Source of the DNA: Stratiolaelaps scimitus | Lineage: Eukaryota > Arthropoda > Arachnida > Mesostigmata > Laelapidae | DNA length: 64,000 bases | Reading direction: 5' to 3' | Assembly (NCBI GenBank): GCA_019614645.1 | Contig: JABWDB010000013.1 | Coordinates: forward strand, 682,001 to 746,000 | Notes under the pieces: generated by a model | Databases searched by the model: none | The model's input: only the letters and a program-made list of their open reading frames with translations | Told to the model about the DNA's origin: nothing | Program-made: the position numbers and the translations under genes | Shown: piece by piece, positions 45,301-59,291 of the stretch | How positions within the stretch are numbered: position 1 is the stretch's first letter | Layout of the letters: the number at the start of each line of letters is the position of its first letter

Positions 45301-48300
45301 AAGTGTATATTGTGCTGCGAGAAGACAATGACCTCAGCAAAGAGATGCTTGACGAGGTATGTTCGAAGTACAGCTACACAAATGATTATTATTTCCTCTA
45401 TATTCGAAACAATATGTACCTTTGCAAGAACATATAGGATTTTGCAGAGATATGTTACGCCCCCGGGCTTGAACCACCGATACCTCCCTTTTGACACGTA
45501 GGTCCTATTAGGGCAAAACCACATGTTTATATTATCTTCGTTACTCTTTGTGAGGTTTGGAGGGCTCAAGTCCTGTAAAGCGAAACTCAAATGATCCTAC
45601 TTCAATTAGGAGAAAATACGGTGGTCATTAAACTAGGGTTCACCTTTAAGCTAACTTCCTGAGCTATAGATCAAGTGGTAAGTTGATTGTGCGATTGATT
45701 CAAAATTCGATTTTAGCTACGCTGAGGACAATCGAATTGAACTAGAAACGGATGACCGCGACACGAAGTGCTTTATTTTGCCATGGTTTCCGACGGCCTG
45801 ACTCTCTGGCATTCGCGAGTCTGTATTATACGAATCTCTTCATGAAGTGGGCTAATATTTGTCTTCGGATAATGGGGAGCGCAGCTTTTTTCGATTGTAA
45901 AGGGTCAGTCGACCACCGGCTATATGTATTAGCATATACCGTTCACAGAAACGTTCCGAACAGACTGATATATATATATATATAAACGGCTTAGAATCGC
46001 ATGAGGTTTATGTAGCATCAGCCTTGCTTAATACGATTCTTTAAACATGATGCAAAACGAAAGTAGTAAAACATTTATCCATTTTATAGTTATATATTAA
46101 GATAACATCGCAAAGAAGAAGATACGTCACAAAATCAAATTATGATTTATATACAGCGCACTAATTTCACAAAGGTACATTCTCATAAATTTCATTTTTC
46201 TTTGTATATGCAGATTCGCAGGGCACACCGTGAGGCTGAGCCCTCCGATGACAGCTTTTGTCCACGCAGCACAATTGTGATCGCGCCATACGATGGGGAC
46301 TTCTATCGAGCTCGATTTGATGGTTATGTGGACGACAACTTTGCCGATGTGTACTTTCTCGATTTCGGCAACACGGAGAGGGTGCCTCGTGAGGTGGGAT
46401 CACCTCTTCACAACTATTTTATATGATATACAAGGGCTTGGCTTGATACTGAACTTGGATACCATATGCATATGCTACGATGCACGAATCCGTAGCGTGA
46501 CTGTGCTGTAATTTTTATTGTTTGCCTTCATATATTTAATATTGTTGCCCTAATAATAATAATAATAATAATAATAGACATTTTAGGTTATTTAGGAGAG
46601 AGGCTGAAAGCTGTCCGGTAAGCTTTGCTGTACTAAACGCTCTCATCGGGGAAGGGGGGGGGGGGGCGTAAGCGGGTTGAGTGGGGTTGAGTGTCCCACA
46701 CAAGCTCTGGTTCATGGTTGGGCCACCCAGCGCGTGTGTGCATCAGGCATTCAAGTGATCCCCAAAAAAAAAAAATGTTCAAAGTGCTTGTTGTTGGTTG
46801 AAGAAGTGCCTGCAGGCAGCAATTTCACACTGTTGATCTGATCCCTAACAGGAGATTCGCTTACTTACACCGGGACGAGGTACGAGGAATGCACTAAAGA
46901 CATGCCAGCTTGCAATTCCCTGCGAATTTGAGGACCGCCTCTATGAGAGTCAAGTGCTAGACGGACTGGAAGCGGCGATCGGAGTGGAGCTAGTTCAGAT
47001 TCTACTTACCAGCTCACGGCAGGATGCACACGACACGGTATATATGATCAAGGATATCGTCTATGATGAGGAGCCGGCCAGCTTTATTTCGATCGCAACG
47101 GAGAGACCACTCAAGGTGAGAGCGAATGATGTGGGTGGGCGTTTCTCGTATTCAATTACAGATAACACATGAGATCATATAGAGAGATACTCGTATATCT
47201 GAAGTGTATAAGAATTTCCAGTAATCTATAGTCTTCATTATATACTAACATTGATTTATGCTCCGCTATCTGACAGCCGGACTTTTGTGGTCTTTGAGTA
47301 GGTTACCAGATGCATACACCATCTCTCTATGAAATCGAGCAGTTCTATTTCATAAAGTGATGGCGTGTGCATCTGGTCACCCAGGATTTCCTGTTGATAA
47401 GAGTTGAGGTTTGCAACACGTGGTCAGGGACTACCTGGTGTCTAGCGGGTGTGGGGAACGCTTAATTTGATTCATATGCACGTTGATATATGGCCGGTGC
47501 ACTCTATGCTCTAGCTTAACCATCCTCATTAAACTTATCGGCGGTAACATGGCTACCAGTAGACACTTCCATCCAGACACGTAGCTTATATAACCTCAAC
47601 ATGAATAGGTTCAGGATCTATTTTACTGGAAATTAGATTGGGTGTGATCCGTCTAGCATAGTAAATCGCGTGAACAGTTCGTAGCAACCTGAGCCATTGA
47701 TCAAATCGGTAGTTCTGAGTTCTTGTTTTTTCTCTTGCCAATTACCTCGACATCGACCAATATTGTATTTTGGTCGTAATGGTCATCCCAAACTCACTGA
47801 CGTAGCTATCATTTTTCCAGATTGATGGTGCGATATACAGGGTCAGCCATGCAAGTGATCCGCACAATGTTTGGATTATCAACAGCGAATCTCTAGAAGA
47901 AAGGCAGGCCATCGAATCAGAGATTCATAATCTACCATCTTTACGGTGCTCCGAAGTGATGAGTTTCGAGAAGGGACACTACACGACATTGCATCGAAAA
48001 CGCGCACAAGTGACCAAAGTTGATGGAGCCCATGTGGATTTGTATATGATCGACTACGGGACATCGGTGCCCAACGTCCGCATTACGAAGTGTAGAAGAC
48101 CGCCGCTTATAGCGTTCCTGACGCCGCCGCTTGCCAGTCGAGTGAGCCTAGCAAGCTGCGATTTTGATGTAAGTGAGAATGATTTCATAAGGCATCATAA
48201 CACAAGATTACTTTTTTAAAATGCTCAAAGGCAGTCTAGTATGTAATGGAATCCTCTTTGGCGTAGCAGATATACGAATAGATAGATGCACCGCGTCATT

Positions 48301-48574
48301 CAAATGGAGAGGAACAAATCACACCTCGGACTCACATCATGGTCGAGTTTACATCTTGTCGATCTTAACCAATTGTTTCGACTTTCAGAGGGAGTCCTGG
48401 ACCGACAAAAAAGTGGCGGAATTGCAGAATCTCCTTGCAGATGGCGAGTTTAGGCTCAGAGTGCTCGACGAAACGCAACTACACCAAGTATTCTTAATCA
48501 ACAAAAGCAACGATAAGCAGGTCGTCAAAGACCTCGTATTGAAGGGTCTCTGCTATCTAAAGGCGAAGGACTAA
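42374..48574 (+). CDS. Tudor-domain protein (8 exons, about 817 residues)
   Basis: Probable reader of dimethyl-arginine marks, the family role in germline granules and the piRNA pathway; cellular role here is inference. Exons: 42374-42526, 42824-43009, 43809-44111, 44526-45356, 46214-46393, 46852-47115, 47821-48168, 48389-48574; all are phase 0. The start (CAAGATGG context) gives MASFVWQSSLENLKID. Residues 1-113 look helical/coiled-coil. Residues 115-440 are Ser/Gln/Glu-rich and low-complexity. From about 447 there are two extended Tudor units. The first has VIAPYDGDFYRARFDGYV and VYFLDFGNTERVP, with Tyr, Asp and Asn of the aromatic-cage strand pattern. The second has KRAQVTKVDGAHVDLYMIDY followed by GT. 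The exon 3 donor (AGG|GTCCGT) and exon 3 acceptor are the weakest calls. Stop TAA 48,572-48,574. Confidence 0.85.
46551..46575. repeat. (TAA)n microsatellite in a Tudor gene intron
   Basis: Directly visible trinucleotide run. Confidence 0.9.
47301..47381. repeat. 81-bp foldback repeat (miniature inverted-repeat element) in a Tudor gene intron
   Basis: Arms 47,301-47,335 and 47,347-47,381 match in 30 of 35 positions (outer end GGTTACCAGATGCA against GGTGACCAGATGCA) around an 11-bp loop. It has no coding content. It resembles a very short MITE or a pair of inverted-repeat ends left after internal deletion. Confidence 0.7.
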
Positions 48575-50431
48575 ATCTCAACGGACGCCATGCTCTGTCG
48601 CCATAGGAGAGACGTCTGAACCCTTCGACGTAATGCGATATCGTCCGATTTGAGCTAAATCGCCCAATTGTGTAAACGCAGAGGATGAGCCCTGCGATAG
48701 GCAAACATGTACACTTGTTCTTCGAAACAAAAAGTAGAGGGTATAACGATCGGGTGCGGTCGAATCTGCTTCCTAGAAAAGCGCCGTCAGAGAGTTCATG
48801 GCAATGGTTTACTGATGTGGTATTGTGGGAGAGAGAGAGAGATGGATGGATACAACTAGATGTAAGCCTAGTAGCTTATGAAAATCCACCAATGGATTTG
48901 TACGTCTTATTAAGCTTATAGATTGCAGTTACAATAGGTTTTTGTTTCCCCATATCCGCCAGTGCCGAATAATATCTAGGCAAAATATAGTCGTATAAAA
49001 AATCCGCCTTTCTAAAAAATGTCATATTCTCGACCTAATCCACCTCATCTGAAGTGAATTGAAATGTCAGACCCGTGGCCGATTCTGATCAGTGCTGTGC
49101 GTATCATATGAATAGGCATGATTGCTGGTCGCATTAGGGGTAGCCGGCGGAGAGACCGCGCTGACCTTTGTATCGTTAACAAAACAACGGGGCTCCTTGC
49201 GGACTGAAAGCGGAATTGAGTATCTGTGGTAAAAGTAAGTTATCTTTAGGTAGCCCTGACCTGAACGTCGTGATATTTTGTTGATCATAAATTTCTTGTG
49301 CGTACTTGCTTGGTTATTGTCTAACGTCTGCCGTATTCAAACAATTAGCAATCAACCGAACAAGGGCGCTTGTTACCTACCGATGTATAAAGACAAGAGA
49401 AAGCCTGAAACAATCGGGTTTATACTATTATATAGAAATATTGATCTCTTTTAGAAGAGTCAATGCGTATTTCAAAGCGATGCTGTAACCGTAGCGCTGG
49501 AGGGTTAATTGCTGGCCTGGTCACGTTTACGTTGTAAGAAGCCATTTCGAAAAAACATGTTTGTATGTCTAATTGTCATCACGACTTTTGAGGGAGGACC
49601 CTCATCGACGGCGGTGCCAAACTGCTCGTGTGTCTCTATTGCGCTCGCGCATCATGTAATTATTATTGCTTCACTATCGCTGCCAGTAGTTGATAACGAT
49701 ACATGCTTTCTCGGCGGCGAGTGTGCACTGAAAGGTGTTTTTTGTCGGGTGAGAAATGATGCAGAAATAGTACTAGCGAACATCTGTAAATAGACGTTGG
49801 TGTGGCGAAAGTGATCTCTATAATAAAAAAAGGCCCCTTTTTGTCCATATTATTATGTATTAAATATCATTAAATATAGTATATCACTAAATACAGTCTG
49901 TTCAGAAACTAGATAATTGTATATCTTTTTTTTATTATAGAATGAACTGAAGAGGCAAATCAGTACGTGCACATATTTATTCGGTCCGTTGTGAGATGAA
50001 TACCTTGCAAATATTCTATTCCAATAATGATATAGTACTGGAAGATCCGATTCGCTGTAATGGGACGTTGGTAAAATGGTTCAACCGCTATGTATTATAT
50101 ATTCGTGTATTCATCAGGGTTCACTGATTAGACAGACAGAACTCGTAGTGCATACTTCACGAAATCTATTAACGCAGTCGATACTTATCGATTACAAAAT
50201 TCATTCATCAGTCAGTCAGTCGTTAATGGGCATGTGATGTTCATGTTGACATGATACTCAACAGGCATTTGTAACATTTGTGGAAGCAATACGTATCTAG
50301 TACACGACACATCAGGCGGCCGATATTCTACGCTGATCACGTGAACGTCTGCCTTGTTTGAGATGTTGGCAGCCATATCAAGCGGTTCACTGTAAGATTA
50401 GGCTGAAAGCTGAATGCACACGGAAGGTATA

Positions 50432-50433
<2 letters not shown>

Positions 50434-50474
<41 letters not shown>
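50434..50474. repeat. (AT)n microsatellite
   Basis: Directly visible, about 20 AT units. Confidence 0.95.
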
Positions 50475-50477
<3 letters not shown>

Positions 50478-50709
50478 TAAGAAAATTTCGAGTTCCTTTG
50501 TTGACAGTTTGCTACAATTACCTTATCATATATCATATTTGAGCTAGTATTTGCCGTAGATTGGACCTCCTAACATCGAAGATCAATAAAGTGAACCATT
50601 ATTTTTGTTGTTTCTGTTTTATTTCAATGTCTTCTACAAGTTCCTACGCCGAGAACTAAAGTAAATCGTGCTCAACTGCACTGAAATAGCGCATACATTT
50701 TGTCCGCTT

Positions 50710-50715
50710 TTTATT
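50710..50715 (-). terminator. Putative polyadenylation signal of the urease gene
   Basis: AATAAA on the minus strand, about 65 bp beyond the urease stop codon. Confidence 0.55.
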
Positions 50716-50779
50716 AATGAAAATTTGTCACTAGGCTGCGGATATGCTTACAGTGATGATTTGGATTGATTCATCTTCC

Positions 50780-53700
50780 TTAGAAAAGAAGATATCTTCT
50801 AGCAAGGGGTATACTTTGTGCTGGTTCACAGTGCAGCGTACGCTCCTGGCCTTCGTCGTCCTTTATTGTAACCTCGTAGGTTTCAGGGTCCACTGAAATA
50901 CAAAATTAGGGCGAACTCGTTAGGTGAGGTAAGGTAATACAATCGTCACTCTCGGGACACGATATTTATAACTCAAATCGTTTATAATAATAACTGAGTC
51001 TCAGCTGGGGATGTAGCCAGAAATCTCATATCGTAGTTCCTCAGCAGAACTAAATTTTACACTCCGAGTATAAGTAGCTGAGGTGCTATCGATTGCCTTC
51101 CTGTGTCATTAGAGACATCGAGCCGATTGCACCTTCGTAGGGTCAGTGCTTCCTTGGGCCACCACGGAAAGGAACTGACCCTTAGGTGTTCATTGGGTGA
51201 TGTATTGACTTCCTTTGCTGTGCTACAATAACTATTCCGAAACATATATATTGGTACATGTTAATTTGCATTAAACCTCGAAACTGGACATACCAGATAT
51301 TTGCGGCAAATAATCATTGTAGAGCATGTTCTGCTTGCGAATATTTCGAGTGCCTTTCACAGGCCGCATTTCTCTTCGCACTCGGTACAGAGCTCGGATG
51401 TCGGCGGGCGCAGTTAGTGATGCCTCGGATACGAAGTAGAGTGAGTTTCGCGTCACGGCACTCCCGTACGCTCCAAACATCGGTCGGGGATTCAAGGGTT
51501 CAGCTGTCGGAATTGATGCGTTTGCTGGACCTGAAGACATTTAGGGGGTAACACACAAAACACGTTAGTTCTGAAAGTGCCGCACTATGGTCAAATGATT
51601 ATTTCATGGCGTTTATGTTTCTGTTTCTACAAGCTGTATATCATACCCATATTTGCTGCGATGACCTGTCCGCCTTTGATAACAAGCTCGGGCTTGATTC
51701 CGAAGAACGCTGGATGCCACAGCACGAGATCCGCGTACTTACCTGCCTCAACGCTACCGACATGATCTGCAGAATGACAAGACACAAAATGATCATCGCA
51801 CCAGATTTACAGTGTCTAATTATGACGCATGACTTGGTATTAAAATCGATGTCCTTCAGACAACGCGGTTCATATCTATAGTGGTTGGTTCGGTGAGACG
51901 TATTATTTGACGTTTGAAATTCGAGCCGTTAACACGTACCTTTTCTGTATTCTTCGGTACATGTATTTATCTAAATCGATTCAATGTAGCTACAGTAATC
52001 GTTTACAGCCATGATAGATGGGACGTTGTATTGGCGTTGCGCTTACCCGCAATTCCCTGTGCCCGGGCGGGATTGATTGTGTATTTGGCTATGTATCTCT
52101 TGACTCGGAAATTGTCGTTAGCTGATTCGGCGTCTTCCGGCAAAGCGCCAAATTGTTCCTTCATCTTGTGCGCTGTTTGCCACGTTCGACATATGGTCTC
52201 TCCGATTCGACCCATCGCCTGACGATAGAGGAATATCATAACAATTACCTACTAGGGCCGCAGTGAAGTTGCTCACTTGAATTGGGATTTGAACATCTAC
52301 ACACGATAGGTGCATAAACGTTAAATACGGATTTTTACTTGAATTAAATTTTCAACTGTTCAACAGCCGCAGGCCTTTCGGCAAACCACGAGGGTGGTGA
52401 ACTGGTACATATGGAAAATTCGATGAAATCTGCATGGAATTGTTTAGGAAAGAGATGTCCACAATTTCTTTAAGCTTAATTATTCTTTTGAAAGCACCAC
52501 TCCCAAGTCGTATTACTGTCGAGATATAATATAATAATCACCGACCTGTGAGTCCGAAGTGAACATTGAAATCGCTCCCAAATCGTGGAGGACATCCTCA
52601 GCAGCTACGGTCTCGGCGCGCATACGAGACTCCGCAAATGCGAGGTCCTCCCGGATATTCCTGATTTCAAGGGAAGATTCTCATTTTCATTTTGTGTGCG
52701 AGTATATCGAGATGCATCCGAAATTCACGTTGGCACGCTTTAAACAAAACTATATAAAACAAAACTAGGAATATCTCATTCAGTGCTTTCAGTTCATTTC
52801 ACAAGAAATATGTAGATCCTGTAAGCGTTAGTATGATTTATTTTAAATGTGTTAATGATACAAAGTTTGACAAATGCCCAAATGGTAGACCGAGTCAACT
52901 TTACGCTACTTTGAGAAGTACTGTTAATGTCCATGTTGTGGGGCATGTCCCAGGTCGCAGGTTCAAACACCCATATTGAGTACATGTGGATTCTCTTTGA
53001 CCATCCCCACAATTCTCGCAGCTATGCCATACGGATACGTACCGAGAACTGATTAATCGGAAAGGCATTGGGGACCCTTCAGCCAGGGACCCGCCACCGA
53101 AAGTCCATAGGGTACTCTATCTAAGCGTAGCAGCCGACTAGTCCGGTGCTCATGGGCTAGCGGGCTCTATGTGGTATGAAGTCGTTCGCATAGAAATCAA
53201 CAACACATTGTCTATTTGAAGGGATTCAACTGATGTCAGCTATTCCTGTTGCACTGATACAAACGCACGACTTCATCGAGAGCACAGAGAATTGAACATT
53301 GTGTCTGTGTGTATATGTGGACGCTTGTCCACAATGATTCAAAGCTGTGATCGGATAGTTTCAGTGATAGAGACAGTGTGGAAAGCATTTAGTGAACGTA
53401 CTTGTCAAGATGATGACAAATTAGCAACATATCTATAACTTCGTCCATCGTGTTGGTGGTATACGGCCGTGTGGGGTTTGTTGACGAGGGAAGAACGCGT
53501 TCTTCACCACAAACACGAATCAAATCGGGAGCGTGTCCTCCCCCTGCGCCCTCCGCGTGATAGGCGTGCACGGTTCGATTCGCGAAGGTTTTCAGAGTAT
53601 CTTCCACACAACCCGCTTCGTTCAATGTGTCGGTATGGATCATTACCTGTACAGGATTGTGTAAACTATGACTTACTATATGAATAACTAGACAAGCTTG

Positions 53701-56700
53701 GCGCTGACCTAAATCGAACAAGCTAAAGACATATTGTTGATCATATTGTTAATCAACGACTTTTCAAATTTCCCAGAGATAAATAACTACCTACCTGAAC
53801 GTCATATTTTTCGGCGACACGAAGACAGGAGTCAATAGCTGCGGGTGTACTTGCCCAATCCTCATGAAGTTTTAGTCTAGAACAAAAAAGAAAGACAGTA
53901 ATAACCAAGCAACACCATCACCACGCGATGTATGAGCGTTATATATACAATGTATCAACGCCCTCCTGAGGCTCTCAATTGACTCAACTTTGAGATACGG
54001 CCATAGCATATGGCATTGGCAATAATACACGTCCAGCTTCCCTGATCTCAAGCAGCAAAAGACTAACAATTGATTTTTGTGATATCTGACGATGACGTCA
54101 AACAGTCTATATATAAGCGTACGAGTACCCCAACAAACTATTACTGACAGTTGCGCTATATTCTAGCGGCTTTTACACAAAAGCCGGTGACAACTTTTGT
54201 CGAAATATTTAATTCTCAGCCCCCAAAACTCGAGGAACGTAGCAATAATGTACCCACGTGTTTGCCTGAGGCCACCCTGCAATAACCTGATCTAACACAC
54301 AGTATACTAGCCTCCAACCCAGTGACCATTTCGATCCGAAGAGATAGCCAGTTCGACGTAACTGATCTCTCTCTATGTGGCCCGATAAAAATGAACGAAC
54401 AAATGCTCACCCCATCGCTCCTGCACGAATCTGTTCTTCAAGTTCGGGCGCGAGCGTCTCGGCGTTCACGGAGGAGCAATTTCCCTTCCCAGTGAAGCCT
54501 AAGTTGACAGGAAATGCGTCGCAACTCTCAAACATATTTCTGAAATTAGCAGAAATTCACGTTCCCCTCAATCAATAGGCCACAAACCATCGCTGATCAG
54601 CGAAATTTAGGACGGCAACAACGAATTTTCATGGGAGAGATGACTTGCCTTATGTTGCTCGCTCCTGGCGTACACGTCGTCGCCCGTGTTCCCTGTGAGG
54701 GTCCTGTTCCTCCACCAATTAGCGTTGTTATCCCACTCTGAGAACAAGTTGTAAGCAAGCTAGATACACATTTAAATGAGCAAAGGTGTATTTACTTAGG
54801 AAGTGCTACTAAGAAGAAGAGGGTGTAGTTTTCTCTCAGAAATAAAAGGCTAAGTTGTTCTATTTTATGTAATACAGTGGCCATCAGTTATTAGCGCACC
54901 GTTGCTGCTTTCAGTCTATACTACTACTACTGCTGGTATATATGTGCGACTCGATTCACATCGCAACTAACCTAGCAGCAGACCCCTTTTATTTTATGAT
55001 CTATCAGTTAAGGACCCGTTGAGATTGAGCACTGCACACTACACAGTCATGTATCTTCAAGATGTTATACGAACAGTATACCACACACTGTACATTGACT
55101 GATATGCCTATTGCTATCTAAAAATTCAATTCACCTGAAAATCGTCGGTGAACAACGTCGATAAGTGCCTTTTGAATGTTCGAAAGAAAACGGTTTGCAC
55201 ACCTTCGAACCGACATTGAAAGTGTACACCTTTGGTAACGTCCCATACGAATGAAAAACTCCATGTTACCATCCATATGACCATGTTGTATATTGCGTAT
55301 CATCATACGCTGCTCGCATCCAGCCCTGAATTCTATTGTGCTCATATAATTACCTGAATAGCTTGCTCAATCAGCTGAGGACAGATGAAATGGACATGGG
55401 AATCGATGGCGCCCGCTGTTATAATCATGCCTTCAGCCGACAACACTTCAGTACTCCCACCGATCACAAGGAGGGGATCGACGTTTGCCATCGTGTCCGG
55501 ATTTCCCGCTTTGCCAATCGCGATGATTTGGTTATTCTGTATTGAGCGAATGTATTGACTAGTAAAATATTTACTAGGCACATTGGACCACTGATCACGT
55601 ACGAATGTTTAAAATTGATCGCCTTCAAATGGGTGACAGGCTCACATGGTTGACAATAACACGAACTGTGCTAGGGAGCAGCTTCTGCTATGCTACTAGA
55701 TAGCTGACTAAAGGTGTTTGATATATAAACAGTCTTGAGACCGGGGGGTTCAAGCGCGCCACGTTTTAACAGAGAAAATTCCCAGTGTAGTAATGGTATT
55801 CGGCAGGATGAACTCTTGAAATTTCGCCTTGTTTTGTTCGACAGGTGACCTGAGTTCGTACGACGGCTGTGTTACGTTACAGTTTTGATAGAAAACAAAA
55901 AAAACTAAAACAACAAGAATTAACCTGTTCATAGTAACTACTTACTTTAATGCCAATGTCGGCTTTTATAATTCCAGATACTGCATCGATGATTAGGGCA
56001 TTTGTCACAACGAGATCCAGGGTACGATCACCGGCACGGCCCACAGCCTGACCCATACCATCCCGAATAACCTGAAACAAAGGTAAATCATTTGGATGTT
56101 AAATATCTGGAGTCCTATAGAACGTCTTTCTCACTAATCTGCTATGTAAAACTTCGTCGACGTAGTAGGCGAGTTATTTACAGCTCACCAGTGCAGTTCA
56201 TAATAAATATCCTGGTAAACCGGTATACATCGCGACAAATTTATAGACGCTCCGGAGCTGCCGAGTTAAGTCTGCGGGTAGTCAGGGATGCTTACAGGTC
56301 AGTGATTATTTCGCATAATTGCAAAACTCATTTTGACATTTTAGGCTATCAAACAAAAAGACCTGGCGGATAATAGTCATATTAATGAGTTTCTCATTAT
56401 TATGACTATTATCAGCTAGCTCTTTTTGTTGGCAAAACAGCTTTTGAATCTGGACACAGTGATGAACGGCCACTCAACCGTTGCATCATATACGAGAGCG
56501 TGTGAACCTCACGTATGAACGGGGGTAATACCAAGCAACGGTCACCATTTTCGCTTAATTTTAAAAGATCTCATAAAGCTGTTGAAATAGAGAAAAATAA
56601 CGACACTTGTAATCTACTGCGGCATTTCCATTATAAGGAATAGTAAATAACGATAAGCTGCCTCGTAAAATCTTTCGTACATTATATAACAGCTAACGCG

Positions 56701-57268
56701 TTTACCATGAGTGATTAAATAAAGGACGTTTAAGGTCTGTAGTAGTTAGTATGACAATCATTACATATAGGACTAATAATAGTCTAGAATAGATAACGAT
56801 AATCGGACTACAATGTCTCAGCTACCTTTCCGCCTCCGAATTTGACTTCATCACCGTAGGAGCCTAGGTCAACTTCCACCTCTACGAAGAGATCCGTATC
56901 AGCCAGTCGGACTCGGTCACCAACTGTCGGTCCATAATTCCCTGCGTAATCATACCTTTGCCATCGAAAGAAGATATAAATTCATGCTATTTGAAAGTGA
57001 AAAAATTAAGATTTTTTTTTAAATTACATAAGTGGTGCAGAATTGGTGAAGAGAAAATTATATATGCAGCATGTTTTATATATTCTGCTCAATTCTGATT
57101 GTGAGTATCTGCCTATTTGTTTTACATCGTTAATAATAGATAGTTTAATAGTTCAGCGAAAACTAAATATTCAATAATTGACAACAGTGTCAGACCTCAA
57201 TGTTGTTAGCTGTTTCGGTTTATTCTGATGTGATTGGAAATTATCAACTACTTCAGAACTGGCACGAA

Positions 57269-57309
<41 letters not shown>

Positions 57310-57326
57310 AGTCCAGTAATTGGTTA

Positions 57327-57365
<39 letters not shown>

Positions 57366-59247
57366 AGTGAAGAGATTCTTTGAAGCGCGGGTAAACGGCG
57401 GGAATAAGTCGATATGACGTTGCTGATATTGCCTCTCTGCTTCTGCGCAGCGGGGGAAAGAAGAAGGAAGGATCATGCGCGCTTGTCCCTGACGGCGCGG
57501 AGGTCAGTCTCGGGTAGACCAGTTCGACGAAATGAGTAATTAGGCGGCCGTGGCCACTTACGGTTTCCAAGGCAAATGGGGAGAACAGGTGAGTTGCCTG
57601 GATGGCGACGTACCTCCGTGGCTTGGCCCACTGCGCTCAATTCGATAATACTTTTCAATTCGCTCGAACAGCAGCTTGCTGCGGTGGAAAATCAAATGCT
57701 CGAATTGCTTGCATTGTATACGTGAGTGATCATGAATCGTACAATTGTATTCTACAGAAGGACTCCGAATAGATCGCTGCCTACCTTTTCATTTCAAGTG
57801 GTGTGTCAACCGGCTCCCTGGCTGCTTCATCATTTGCGTTACGAAATCCTTGCTCTTCGATGATTTCCAGCGCACGCGATAGGCGTTCATCATTGACGGG
57901 GCCTAATGAAAGGTTGTTTCCCCCGTAGACTCTCCTAAGATCCAATGGAAAACACATCAGTGTCTCTCCTTTCTACGATTTGTTAGTTATCGTAGGAGTC
58001 ACCAAATCCCTTGCGGTATCGTTTATTCGGGAGGAATTCGCTGGGATATTTGATGGATGATTTAAAACTGATTGCTTTGTTTATTTATTATACCAACTTA
58101 TTTATGAGTTGGACAACACATAACAGTGCTGTTGCACTGTACTATATGTTTTGGATAGTTAATATCTTGATCTACTTTATGCGTCACTAATCATTGTATA
58201 AATTAGGAGACATAATAAACACTTCCGTCCAAGTCGTGAATAGTCCACCAATGGTTTTCCCCTCCATATCCGGTATACAGAGGCATATTAGTGTCATCCT
58301 ATCTAAACGATTAGCCTTGTCATAAGGTCAGTTAGAAAAAAATGAAATAACCCACTCCAGAAAAAAATACCGAGCTTCCGACGTAACGAATTGACGCCAT
58401 TTCCGAAGGGCAAACTGGATTAGGATACTTGCTTGTTTCCGGCCAGTTCGACAAGGCGGACCCGTTTTGTATCACCCGGTTCGAATCGGATAGACATTCC
58501 AGAGGGCACGTCCTGAAGTTCGATGTTGCAATAAACGAGATTAGCTATACAATCATATAATGGCTGAATGAACATGGTTGCAGTCCATAGATATTCCCTG
58601 ATGTTCGTTTGCTGATATCGTTGAACGCACGTCGGATTTTTTGGCCTGGCTTCCCCGGTGGCTGACTTTGGAGATTTGAGATGAACACCTGTGAACACCC
58701 TGCCAGTGATCTATATGTATGTAGGCACTGCAAAATGCTATGACAAGATGCGAACTCACCAGCCTCATTCCATAAGCCATTGAACGATCGAAAATTAATC
58801 TGGGGTTGGTTTCGATGAATGGGAAGTGCGATCCCACCTGAACAAAGAGAACAAAAAAATAACAGAGCCATCCCTTAGACCGCTGCTTAATTCCGCTGTT
58901 TCAGAATATAGGCGAATGATTTAAATTACCGAATCCAGCGCCCTATCGAACGACTGTGCTCGAGAGCGCTAAGCTGGCAAGAACTTCGAGTCATTAAGAA
59001 TCTATTTAATGGTCGGTCACAACACTGAAGCAAGTTTCAATTTGTTTAATTTAATAAACACATATCGCGAGAGCCCTCACGCGCTGATTTGCTTCCATCC
59101 TTCGTGTTATCTGTTGCCTGCCGTCCACCGGAACAACAAGGCAACTACTAGCGTGTGGCATAATGCATCGTGTTGTAGTATGTATTATAGTATGCCAAAT
59201 TAGCAGCAGTTTTAAGAACGAATACAGATGTCTAACGGCCTTCGATA

Positions 59248-59291
<44 letters not shown>

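Larger units (their letters stand above)
48575..50779. other. Convergent intergenic region between the Tudor and urease genes
   Basis: The two genes converge here, so it must hold both 3' ends. I see the urease-side AATAAA (50,710-50,715) and an (AT)n tract at 50,434-50,474. No further gene is supported. Confidence 0.55.

Noticed and set aside
45440..45500. Minus-strand GGTTCAAGCCC resembling a pol III B box
   Set aside because: No A box, tail or flanking duplication was visible; could be chance.
46656..46780. Poly-G and poly-A tracts suggesting another retro-insertion in the Tudor intron
   Set aside because: I could not find a flanking duplication, so the evidence is only the A run.
52930..53170. 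GCAGGTTCAAACACCC on the plus strand in a urease intron, resembling a SINE promoter
   Set aside because: I could not define ends or target duplications, and there was no match to the SINE at 62.6 kb.
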